Assembly: GCF_009932395.1 (NCBI RefSeq)
Contig: NZ_LSRS01000003.1
Location: 745,442 to 809,441 of the forward strand
Source of the DNA: Sporotomaculum syntrophicum
Lineage (GTDB): Bacteria; Bacillota; Desulfotomaculia; Desulfotomaculales; Desulfallaceae
Direction of reading: 5' to 3'
DNA: 64,000 bases
Under the pieces are notes generated by a model, which made no database searches, was not told where the DNA came from, and worked only from the letters and a program-made list of their open reading frames with translations. Positions within the stretch are counted from its first letter, which is position 1. The number at the start of each line of letters is the position of its first letter. A program made the position numbers and the translations under genes. Of this stretch, positions 8,489 through 15,627 are shown piece after piece.

Positions 8489-8599
8489 TTATTTTTTACC
8501 GTACCCTACGTAGCCCATGCCAAATACCAGCAAGATAAGAATCAGGAACAGAATAAAACTGCCGTCAAAATATGTTCCGCCGCTTGCACCATAACCCAT
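8489..8599 (-). CDS. YjcZ-like tiny membrane protein 1 (36 aa)
   Basis: A 36-residue protein with a glycine/tyrosine-rich N-terminus (MGYGASGGTYFDG), one transmembrane helix (SFILFLILILLVFGMG) and a short YVGYGKK tail. This layout matches the YjcZ/tiny-TM family found in spore formers, whose function is unknown. A strong AGGAGGGG site precedes the ATG. It is one of four paralogues in 2 kb that share the helix almost letter for letter, which argues strongly that these short frames are real. Confidence 0.85.
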   Translation of the reverse strand: MGYGASGGTYFDGSFILFLILILLVFGMGYVGYGKK

Positions 8600-8627
8600 T
8601 ATTACCCCTCCTTTTAATTAAAAATAC

Positions 8628-8732
8628 TTATGCAACATATCCGAAGAAGCCCATGCCGAATACCAACAGAATCAGTATTAAAAAGAGAATGAAACTACCA
8701 TCAAAATAAGGCGCTCCTACACTACCTGACAT
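8628..8732 (-). CDS. YjcZ-like tiny membrane protein 2 (34 aa)
   Basis: A 34-residue paralogue of its neighbours: MSGSVGAPYFDG, the helix SFILFLILILLVFGMG, then FFGYVA. GGAGGAG lies upstream of the ATG. It is 28 bases upstream of paralogue 1 and probably co-transcribed with it. A single-span membrane peptide, perhaps made during sporulation as in Bacillus; that role is inference from the family. Confidence 0.85.
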   Translation of the reverse strand: MSGSVGAPYFDGSFILFLILILLVFGMGFFGYVA

Positions 8733-8876
8733 TTAAACTCCTCCTTCGTTTTTTTTGAATCTTGCAATAACATAGTATTTAGCCGGCCAACAAAGTGTTA
8801 CATTCGCAAGAAGCAACCGGTTAATTTTTTTCACGCCCTTGCTCACAGGGCACTCACCAAACTTTTGCCCGGGTAT

Positions 8877-9923
8877 TTAAACCAGCTTTCGCTGATACAC
8901 CCGGAAAAGCTTAATCAACTGCCCCCCAAATAACGGCATGATTATTTTCCTTTTAACGGTATCATTGCTTTCAGCTACTTGGGAAGCTTCCCCTTCTGTA
9001 TAACCATGTTTTTTACACCACGCATAAAAACTCCTCAAAACCTTCCAGTGAAGACCCATATGTCTGAATTCAGGCACTACACCGCCAATGGCCAGCCTGA
9101 TGATCCCGCCACTGTCTTTCCGACCAGGGTTTTTATACGGAATGGACAAAAACATGCCTGCCGGCTGTCCGTTTACCTCGATAATCATAAACAAATCCGG
9201 CGGAACCTGACCAACCAGGCTCATTAAAAACCCCTGGGTATCGGCCAGTGACATTGGTATAAAGCCCCAAATTCCCGACATGGCTTTATTGTTAATTTCC
9301 TGGACAATTCTAGCTTCACGGGCATCGGTGTAATTTATCTTTCGCATCACTACACCAGTTTGCCCTTCCGCTTGAGTTAGTACCTCGGGTAGCTCATCGG
9401 GCAACATCCATTTAAAGCATTCAAGATCATGTATCTTCTCATGCCCGGCATTCTCAACCAGTTGTTGATAGTAAGGAGGGTTATATGGTATTTCTATTTG
9501 AGGTTCATATTCAAAGCCCTTAATCATCAACCCCACTTGCTGGTTTGTATTTAAAGTCGCAGGTCCAATCATTACTGTTTTACCCTGCTCTTTAAGCCAA
9601 TCGGCTGCAGCGTCAAAAAGGGCCGCAGCGGCTTCGTCATTATCTAAGCATTCAAAACAGCCCCAGAAGCCTTCTTCAGGCCGGGGATTTAATTGATCAA
9701 TAGATGCGGTTATCCGCCCAACCGGCTGTCCATCGGCAAAAGCCACAAAATTAGCATAATTTAAGTGCTGCAATAACGGATTAACCAGGGGCACAAAACG
9801 CATACTGGTGGCATATTTATTTGCAGAAGGCGGCACAGCTTCTGCCCCGTAAACCAGGGCAGGCACAGCCAAAAAGGACCGCATGAGCAGATTGTTATTT
9901 ACCCTGGTAACTCGCACCTTCAT
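8877..9923 (-). CDS. GNAT-like acyltransferase family protein
   Basis: A 348-residue cytoplasmic protein resembling the large hypothetical GNAT-superfamily proteins of clostridia. An N-terminal region (VAFADGQPVGRITASID) looks like a degenerate GNAT half, and the C-terminal region has the beta4-beta5 style segment (IIEVNGQPAGMFLSIP, then IIRLAIGGVVPEFRHMGL) that usually carries the acetyl-CoA site, so a two-domain architecture is possible. Substrate unknown. It lies between two pairs of tiny YjcZ-like genes on the same strand. Confidence 0.65.
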   Translation of the reverse strand: MKVRVTRVNNNLLMRSFLAVPALVYGAEAVPPSANKYATSMRFVPLVNPLLQHLNYANFVAFADGQPVGRITASIDQLNPRPEEGFWGCFECLDNDEAAAALFDAAADWLKEQGKTVMIGPATLNTNQQVGLMIKGFEYEPQIEIPYNPPYYQQLVENAGHEKIHDLECFKWMLPDELPEVLTQAEGQTGVVMRKINYTDAREARIVQEINNKAMSGIWGFIPMSLADTQGFLMSLVGQVPPDLFMIIEVNGQPAGMFLSIPYKNPGRKDSGGIIRLAIGGVVPEFRHMGLHWKVLRSFYAWCKKHGYTEGEASQVAESNDTVKRKIIMPLFGGQLIKLFRVYQRKLV

Positions 9924-10017
9924 CTTTCATCTCCCTCTCACATAATGTTTAAGGAATCATAACCAGCACAAACATGCATACCCGAGATGTCTTCACCATA
10001 GCTAGCCCAAAATAACA

Positions 10018-10040
10018 GGGTTGCTGTTATCCAGCAACCC
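10018..10040 (-). terminator. Terminator after the upstream pair of tiny genes
   Basis: A 9-bp perfect stem GGGTTGCTG / CAGCAACCC with a 5-base loop and a TGTTATTTT tail on the minus strand, 11 bases beyond the end of the 10051-10173 gene. Confidence 0.75.
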
Positions 10041-10050
10041 TTTCTTGTTA

Positions 10051-10173
10051 TTATCTAGGACATCCTCCACCACAGAACCCCATGCCAAAAACGAGGAGGA
10101 TGAGGATTAAGAACAGGATAAAGCTGCCATCAAAGTATGTTCCGCCACCACCGCAACCACTACCAAAACCCAT
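10051..10173 (-). CDS. YjcZ-like tiny membrane protein 3 (40 aa)
   Basis: A 40-residue paralogue with a Cys/Gly-rich head (MGFGSGCGGGGTYFDG), the shared helix SFILFLILILLVFGMG and a Cys-containing tail (FCGGGCPR). AGGAGG precedes the ATG. The extra cysteines distinguish it from copies 1 and 2 and could allow disulfide or metal-linked oligomers; that is speculation. Confidence 0.85.
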   Translation of the reverse strand: MGFGSGCGGGGTYFDGSFILFLILILLVFGMGFCGGGCPR

Positions 10174-10215
10174 TACTATTTCCTCCTAAATTTTAAACGT
10201 TACTTAACCAATTTT

Positions 10216-10323
10216 TTATTCCTTGACATCAGCAACACCGTATCCACAGAAACCCATGCCAAATACCAGTAGGATAAGGATCAGAAACAGTATAAAACTA
10301 CTACTAGTTCCGCCATAAGCCAT
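10216..10323 (-). CDS. YjcZ-like tiny membrane protein 4 (35 aa)
   Basis: A 35-residue paralogue: MAYGGTSSS, helix FILFLILILLVFGMG, then FCGYGVADVKE. It lacks the YFDG motif of the other three. AAAGGGGGG precedes the ATG. It starts the tandem pair with copy 3, which lies 42 bases downstream. Confidence 0.83.
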   Translation of the reverse strand: MAYGGTSSSFILFLILILLVFGMGFCGYGVADVKE

Positions 10324-10398
10324 TTATAACCCCCCTTTCACCAGCTTTCAAACCATACTATGCGGCGAGAAGGTAAAGTGTTAATTTACGTATAAAAA

Positions 10399-10421
10399 AG
10401 CCGGCCCCATCGAGGCCGGCT
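10399..10421 (-). terminator. Terminator of the zinc-uptake operon
   Basis: An 8-bp GC-rich stem AGCCGGCC / GGCCGGCT with TTTTTAT following on the minus strand, about 35 bases beyond the nudix gene. Confidence 0.85.
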
Positions 10422-10453
10422 AAGTCGTACTGTGTATAAATAAATTCTACTGT

Positions 10454-10996
10454 TTACATTCCGTTAGCGGTTCGCAACTGCTCAATAACCACCTGGTCAG
10501 TGGGAAATGCCAGTGGTGGTGGATCTGATAAATCGAACCAAGCCACTTGTTCCAAATCATCACCTGCTAGGGGCTCCCCACCGGTTACCTGCGCCAAAAA
10601 CCAGATACCCACGCTGTGTTTTTCCGGGTCGTGAAAATTAGACTGCACCGTAAAAACCCTAACCGGTTCAATATCCAGGTTGGTTTCCTCTTTAAATTCA
10701 CGCCGTATCGCATCGTATACATCCTCATCATATTCCACATAACCACAGGGAATGCACCACAAGCCGGGATATCTGCCCCCGTTACGGCGTCCCAAGAGTA
10801 TTTGCCTGCTTGCATTTAAAACAATGGCGGCTACACCCACTACCGGGTTTTCATACATCACATACTGACAGGCTTCACACAACAACCGGGGCCGGTCTTC
10901 GCCAATATTCCGATAGGTCAGTTTTCCCCCACATTTGGGACAGAAATAATATCTCTGTTTTTTGATAGCCAATGTTATTTTCACGCTCCCATTCAT
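10454..10996 (-). CDS. NUDIX hydrolase with N-terminal zinc ribbon
   Basis: A 180-residue pyrophosphohydrolase. Residues 19-43 form a zinc ribbon (CPKC ... CEAC), and the Nudix box runs from about residue 85 (GYVEYDED ... REFKEETNLD) with the metal-binding REFKEE core intact. The ribbon-plus-Nudix layout resembles NADH pyrophosphatase (NudC) or ADP-ribose-type enzymes, though the NudC-specific motif after the box is not evident. The ATG overlaps the znuB stop as ATGA, so it is the last gene of the zinc operon; a zinc-dependent ribbon protein there is noteworthy. Confidence 0.85.
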   Translation of the reverse strand: MNGSVKITLAIKKQRYYFCPKCGGKLTYRNIGEDRPRLLCEACQYVMYENPVVGVAAIVLNASRQILLGRRNGGRYPGLWCIPCGYVEYDEDVYDAIRREFKEETNLDIEPVRVFTVQSNFHDPEKHSVGIWFLAQVTGGEPLAGDDLEQVAWFDLSDPPPLAFPTDQVVIEQLRTANGM

Positions 10997-11802
10997 GCAG
11001 TTGCTGTCCGGCGTGAGGTTAGCGCAAACACCAAAACCAACATCAATACCAGTGTCATAACAATGGCTCCTCCAGGCGATAGGTCAAGATAAAAAGAGCA
11101 CATTAAGCCAACGAGCACAGCTACCTCCCCGGTGGCTACTGCAGCCACCAAGGTACCTCGAAAACTTTTAGCTAACTGCATTGCTACAGCCACAGGCAAA
11201 ACCATAAGTGACGAAACCAGCAAAATACCAACAATACGCAAAGATACAGCTATGGTTAGAGCTGTTAAGGCCATAAAGCATACGTTAATTAGCTTTACCG
11301 GCAGCCCGCTGACCAGGGCGGTTTCCTCATCAAAAGTAATGGCAAATAACTCCTTGATAAAAAACATCGTCAGCAGCAGCACAGGGATGCCAATCAGCGC
11401 TATGACATAGATATCCTCCACTGTGATCAGCACTATACTCCCAAACAGGTAACTCATGATCCCACCGTTAAAGCCATTGCCCAAGCCGATTAAAATGGCT
11501 GCCACAGCTACCCCGGCAGATAAAATAATCGCTATTGACAGCTCGGAATAATTTTTATATTTTTCCCTCAGTCCTTCGAGTAAAAAAGAGCCGCCCAGAG
11601 CAAAGGCCGCTGCCGCCAGTACGGGCTGCGCCCCCATTAACAGACCTGCTGCTACACCGGATAGACAAACATGAGACAGGGCATCCGCAATCATGGACAT
11701 CCGGCGCAGGGTAACAAACAAACCGATAATCGGGCAGATCACGCCCACCAGCAGGCCGCCCACAAGGGCACGCAGCATAAAATCATATTGAAATATATCC
11801 AA
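10993..11802 (-). CDS. znuB: Zinc/manganese ABC transporter permease (ZnuB family)
   Basis: A 269-residue ABC-3 family permease with about eight transmembrane helices. Family features include an early GLFVTLRRMSMIADALSHVCLSG segment and the late LRIVGILLVSSLMVLPVA segment. It forms the membrane channel with ZnuC as ATPase and ZnuA as binding protein. It overlaps the downstream nudix gene by 4 bases and follows znuC by 6. The Zur-type regulator at the head of the operon favours zinc as substrate, but manganese cannot be excluded from sequence. Confidence 0.92.
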   Translation of the reverse strand: MDIFQYDFMLRALVGGLLVGVICPIIGLFVTLRRMSMIADALSHVCLSGVAAGLLMGAQPVLAAAAFALGGSFLLEGLREKYKNYSELSIAIILSAGVAVAAILIGLGNGFNGGIMSYLFGSIVLITVEDIYVIALIGIPVLLLTMFFIKELFAITFDEETALVSGLPVKLINVCFMALTALTIAVSLRIVGILLVSSLMVLPVAVAMQLAKSFRGTLVAAVATGEVAVLVGLMCSFYLDLSPGGAIVMTLVLMLVLVFALTSRRTATA

Positions 11803-11808
11803 TCGCCC

Positions 11809-12561
11809 TTACCCCCTGACCAGGCTATCAACACAGTCCAGGCTAATTTTTTCTTGCCGGCTGTTCATGCAATCCCGCCAGCGTATTCCGTCAGGATAAT
11901 AGTGGCAGCTACAAGAGCAAATCTTGCGATCCAGGCATACCCTCTTACTGGCAAAAGAGGATAGCCATTCCGATTCATGAGAGACAAGTATCATGGTAAC
12001 ACCATCATTATGTAAATTTTTGAATAACTGAGCCAGCCCCGCCAGGTTAGCGGCATCTACACCATTAGTAGGTTCATCCATGATTAAAATTCGGGGTTGC
12101 ACTGCTAGAGCGCGCGCTATCATTACCCTTTGCTGCTGCCCTCCGGACAATTCGCTCAACGGGGTGTAGCGTTGGGACAACATATTCACCCGCTCCAGCG
12201 CCTCCTCTGCACGGCGTTTATCCTCTCGACCCAAGAAGCGGAACAAGCCGCGCATTGCCGCCCGCCCCGAAATTACAACTTCTAACACCGTAGCCGGGTA
12301 GCTGCGGTTAAAAAGAGCAGCTTTTTGGGAAACATATCCAATCTTGTGCCAGTCTTTAAATTTATTAACCGGCACCCCTAAAATTTTTACTTCCCCGGAC
12401 TGGGGTTTAATTAATCCCATAATTACATACAACAGCGTGCTTTTCCCGGCACCATTGGGACCGGTGATACCTACCACCTCACCCTCTTGCACGTGCAGGG
12501 AAATACCATCCAGCACCGGATGGCAGCCGTAAGTAAAATGAACATCAGTTAAATCAATCAT
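11809..12561 (-). CDS. znuC: Zinc ABC transporter ATP-binding protein (ZnuC family)
   Basis: A 250-residue ABC ATPase: Walker A GPNGAGKS near residue 37, Q-loop in YVSQKAALF, signature LSGGQQQR, Walker B ILIMDEPTNG and the switch His in LVSHE. It energises ZnuB at the inner face of the membrane. The C-terminal tail after about residue 210 is unusual in carrying several Cys and a His (CSCSCHYYPD), a possible metal-sensing extension. Co-transcribed with znuA and znuB. Confidence 0.93.
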   Translation of the reverse strand: MIDLTDVHFTYGCHPVLDGISLHVQEGEVVGITGPNGAGKSTLLYVIMGLIKPQSGEVKILGVPVNKFKDWHKIGYVSQKAALFNRSYPATVLEVVISGRAAMRGLFRFLGREDKRRAEEALERVNMLSQRYTPLSELSGGQQQRVMIARALAVQPRILIMDEPTNGVDAANLAGLAQLFKNLHNDGVTMILVSHESEWLSSFASKRVCLDRKICSCSCHYYPDGIRWRDCMNSRQEKISLDCVDSLVRG

Positions 12562-12565
12562 CGTA

Positions 12566-13507
12566 TTATTTCACCCCCAGGGCCAGGGCAAGATTCCGTA
12601 GATTTTCCTCCATCACTGCTAAATAATCTTTGCCCTCCTGTCTCTCCTCGGGAGTAACGCCACCCAAGGGGTTCAACACCAGTGTTTTAGTACCTGCTTC
12701 CCGGGCAATCACTTCCGATACCCGAGGGCTGACCAGGGATTCAAAAAAGACATACTTTACACCGGTCTGACGGGCAATTTGAATTATTTCCGTCATGCGG
12801 GCCGGGCTGGGATCTGCATCCGGAGAAAGCCCCCGGATAGCCACCTGTTCCAAATTATACCGGTGGGCCAGGTAACCGAAGGCGGCATGGGAAACTATAA
12901 ATTTACGCATAGCAGCCCCGTCCAAAGTTGCTGCATATTTATTATCAAGAGCTTTTAACTGTTCCTGATACTGCCGGGCATGGTCACTATAGTAAACCGC
13001 ATTATTTGGGTCTGCCTTTTGGAGACCTAAGAGTATGTTATCCACCATCAGACTGGCATTATGGGGGTCCAGCCAAATATGCGGGTCCATGTTCGAATAC
13101 AGCGCCTCATCATCTGCATGGCCATCGCCGGACAACAGTTCAACACCCGCGCTGCAGTCCACCAGTACCGGTCCATCCCCTTTAAATGTGTTCAGCAGCT
13201 TTTGCAGCCATGTTTCCATACCCACTCCGTTATAAATGATTACATCGGCCTTTTGTATATTAACCATATCCTGGGGTGACGGCTCCCAATCATGGGGTTC
13301 CGCTCCGTCAGGCACCAGCTGCACCACCCGAGCCTTATCACCGCATACCTGCGTGGCAAAATCGTAAACCGGATAGATAGTTGCGTAAACCAGCAACTCA
13401 TCCCCGACCGGGCCTGTAACTTCCTGCTCGGAAGTACCGGAACAGCCGGTAAGCGAAATACTAATTAATAACCAAATTAATCCCCATAACACAGTTGCTT
13501 TGCGCAA
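12566..13507 (-). CDS. znuA: Zinc-binding lipoprotein (ZnuA family)
   Basis: A 313-residue cluster A-I substrate-binding protein. The N-terminus is a lipoprotein signal ending in SLTGC, to be processed by LspA and anchored outside the membrane. Metal-ligand regions of the family are present: AEPHDWEPS, DPHIWLDP, SHAAFGYLAHRY and LSPDADPSP. A short His/Asp-containing loop (GDGHADDE) sits before the second ligand, as in zinc-type rather than manganese-type proteins. The start is a TTG 4 bases after the zur stop codon. Confidence 0.92.
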   Translation of the reverse strand: MRKATVLWGLIWLLISISLTGCSGTSEQEVTGPVGDELLVYATIYPVYDFATQVCGDKARVVQLVPDGAEPHDWEPSPQDMVNIQKADVIIYNGVGMETWLQKLLNTFKGDGPVLVDCSAGVELLSGDGHADDEALYSNMDPHIWLDPHNASLMVDNILLGLQKADPNNAVYYSDHARQYQEQLKALDNKYAATLDGAAMRKFIVSHAAFGYLAHRYNLEQVAIRGLSPDADPSPARMTEIIQIARQTGVKYVFFESLVSPRVSEVIAREAGTKTLVLNPLGGVTPEERQEGKDYLAVMEENLRNLALALGVK

Positions 13508-13511
13508 TTAC

Positions 13512-13943
13512 TTAATCCTCCTTTTTTGAACACCGGGCACAGTAGCCAAAGATTTCAAAGTTATGCCTGGTAATTGCGAAATTTTTATCCTTTATTTGTC
13601 CTTGATCAAGATAATCCAAGGGGCAAAAATCTACCTCCTCGGAACTGCCGCATTTCAGGCAAATTAAATGATGCCGGTGACCGACCTTTTCAACCAGTTT
13701 ATACCTGCCTTTGCCATCGCCAAAATCCGTCTTATCCAGCATCTCCAGCTGCTCCAGTACACCTACATTACGATAAACTGTATCTACGCTCAGGTTCGGG
13801 AATCTCGCTGATATCTTGCCGTGAATATCATCAACCGTCATATGCCTGTTCTCCTGTAACATCACATTGATAATTTCCTGGCGCTGGGGAGTTATTTTAT
13901 AACCATGCTCTTTAAACTTAATTAAAATGTCCTGAATACTCAA
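13512..13943 (-). CDS. zur: Fur-family regulator, probably Zur
   Basis: A 143-residue Fur-family repressor. The N-terminal winged helix has the family pattern (ITPQRQEIINVML, then SVDTVYRNVGVLE). The dimerisation domain has the HRHH metal site at residues 89-92 and two structural-zinc pairs, C95-x2-C98 and C135-x2-C138. The family includes Fur, Zur and PerR; being first gene of a znuACB operon argues for zinc sensing. A strong promoter and a palindrome lie upstream, so autoregulation of the operon is likely. Confidence 0.9.
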   Translation of the reverse strand: MSIQDILIKFKEHGYKITPQRQEIINVMLQENRHMTVDDIHGKISARFPNLSVDTVYRNVGVLEQLEMLDKTDFGDGKGRYKLVEKVGHRHHLICLKCGSSEEVDFCPLDYLDQGQIKDKNFAITRHNFEIFGYCARCSKKED

Positions 13944-13980
13944 AACAGTATCACTCCTAAACAGGAATCTTTCTTAATTA

Positions 13981-14009
13981 ATAATAGAATACACGCTCTT
14001 TTTTGTCAA
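13981..14009 (-). promoter_or_regulatory. Sigma-A promoter of the zur-znu operon
   Basis: On the minus strand, TTGACA (14004-14009) and TATTAT (13981-13986) are separated by 17 bases, a near-consensus promoter about 40 bases before the zur ATG. Confidence 0.85.
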
Positions 14010-14032
14010 GTTAAGGACGGCTAACCATAAAT

Positions 14033-14048
14033 AATAGTATTTACTATT
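14033..14048. promoter_or_regulatory. Candidate operator palindrome upstream of zur
   Basis: AATAGTA-tt-TACTATT is a perfect 7-2-7 inverted repeat, 24 bases upstream of the -35. Its AT-rich dyad is of the general Fur-family type but does not match the Bacillus Zur consensus (TCGTAAT core), so assignment as a Zur site is tentative. Confidence 0.4.
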
Positions 14049-14079
14049 TAACCTAAATAGACGTTAAGAAAAATAAAAA

Positions 14080-14111
14080 AAGATAACCACAACTTTTCTT
14101 GGGGTTATCTT
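14080..14111 (-). terminator. Terminator after the 14133-14468 gene
   Basis: A 9-bp stem AAGATAACC / GGTTATCTT with a T-rich tail (TTTTTTATTTTTC) on the minus strand. Confidence 0.85.
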
Positions 14112-14132
14112 GGCGAAAATATCAAATTATAA

Positions 14133-14468
14133 TCAGGAAAGCATAAACTGCTGGTTATCTAAGAGCTTCAAAACGTGCGCTGCGGCAATCATTTTGGCAT
14201 TTAGCACATCCGGAGTTTGGATTCTGGCCAGTTCTACCTGTTCTTTCACTGTAACTCCTTCGTTGGCGCTTTTATTTATCTCATCACTTAAGGTAAACCG
14301 GGACTCATCGAACTGTGCGAAACTAATTGCCGAAGAGAAGACATCCCGCAATAAAATATTTTCCATTTGAGGATCAAAATCCGGCAGAAAAACACTGTTA
14401 CCCCGGTAAATTTCAATTAATGCGGCCAGTAAATAACGTGCATCTTGATTTTTTTCTTCAACCATCAA
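14133..14468 (-). CDS. Hypothetical protein
   Basis: A 111-residue, acidic, mostly helical protein without cysteine motifs, signal peptide or membrane segment. I recognise no family. An AGGAGATGAG site precedes the start, and a clear terminator follows, so it is probably a genuine single-gene unit. Nothing in the context indicates a role. Confidence 0.6.
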   Translation of the reverse strand: MMVEEKNQDARYLLAALIEIYRGNSVFLPDFDPQMENILLRDVFSSAISFAQFDESRFTLSDEINKSANEGVTVKEQVELARIQTPDVLNAKMIAAAHVLKLLDNQQFMLS

Positions 14469-14530
14469 CTCATCTCCTTTGCCCTAATTAATATTAACTT
14501 TTATTATACACAATAATCACGTGCTATGCT

Positions 14531-15481
14531 TTATTTAATTCCTAACTCCTCAAAACAATTGTTTCTATAATTCTCCACGGCAGTTGTTAATTGGTTATTA
14601 TTTTGTTCCGCTATGTCAAGCAAGCCATGCATTATTTCCGTTAGTTTACTCGGTTTGCTTTCTGCCAATACCTTGGCGTAGCTTTCTTTAGCTGCAGTTG
14701 ACATTTTCTTATCTTCATAACTAAAGAGAGGAGTGTTGTTGGCGCCCAGTAAACAAAATTGAACATAACGCCCGTAGAGTTTCTGCACATCAGCCAGTTT
14801 AGCCGAAGAAGAGAACGTATTGATGAACTGTTCCTGGTTTAATGCCCTGGTGAGCACTTCATCCCAGCCAACCACCAGTGCAGCATCCTTGGCGGGCGGG
14901 TTATTCGATTCTACTGCCATAAGATTTATATAAGCTTGGATATCCGGTGTAACCAATTCACTATAGTCTTGATACTGCTGATAGTCGATAATTGGGTAAA
15001 ACATGCCTTCGGCGGTATCCACTTTATAACCGGAGGCTTTAGTTTGAGCCAACAGCTGTTTTAACTCCTCGTCTTGAACGGCTTGCATATTGTTTATATC
15101 AGTACCGGCTATATAAGCCTCAACAAACTTTTGCGTTACAGAGTCACTATAAAATTTTGTTTCAAACTCAGGTAAAAAGTCTTGCTGGGCCTTTTCCAGC
15201 TGGATAACTAATTCTGAAGCGTTCTCCGGGGAAAATTTCGCTATATTGCTAGCCACAAATTTATTTAATGCTGCCGGATCACCGCTGTCGTTTGCTACTA
15301 GCGCATTAAATTCATTCAACAAAGCTTGCTGCTCTTCTTGATTAATTTTTTCGTTGTCGGCCTGGTTTTGTCCATGCCTGTCACCGTTTGTATCTGGTTG
15401 CTTGGTTGACGAACAACCAATTAGTGCCAAGGTAACACACACAATTAATGCGACAGTTAGCAAGACTTTTCTAGACAACAT
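14531..15481 (-). CDS. Putative lipoprotein, unknown function
   Basis: A 316-residue exported protein. The N-terminus has a basic start, a hydrophobic core and the lipobox LALIGCSS (Cys at about residue 23), so it should be a membrane-anchored extracellular lipoprotein. The mature part is Asn/Gln/Glu-rich and predicted helical, beginning with a low-complexity linker. No enzyme motif or binding-protein family recognised. Confidence 0.7.
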   Translation of the reverse strand: MLSRKVLLTVALIVCVTLALIGCSSTKQPDTNGDRHGQNQADNEKINQEEQQALLNEFNALVANDSGDPAALNKFVASNIAKFSPENASELVIQLEKAQQDFLPEFETKFYSDSVTQKFVEAYIAGTDINNMQAVQDEELKQLLAQTKASGYKVDTAEGMFYPIIDYQQYQDYSELVTPDIQAYINLMAVESNNPPAKDAALVVGWDEVLTRALNQEQFINTFSSSAKLADVQKLYGRYVQFCLLGANNTPLFSYEDKKMSTAAKESYAKVLAESKPSKLTEIMHGLLDIAEQNNNQLTTAVENYRNNCFEELGIK

Positions 15482-15627
15482 AATTAAATCCCCCCGTCAT
15501 TCATAGTTTGCTTAACAACATTAGACATGAATTTAGAGAAGATTGTTCCTTCAAAAGTCCATAATTTATTTCCATTATATTCACAGCCCGGTTAGCACTA
15601 AGTTTTTATTTACGAGCGACAAAACAG

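Noticed and set aside
8835..8851. GCCCT/AGGGC hairpin between the GNAT-like gene and tiny gene 2
   Set aside because: Only 5 bp and no T-tract on the minus strand, so not a convincing terminator.
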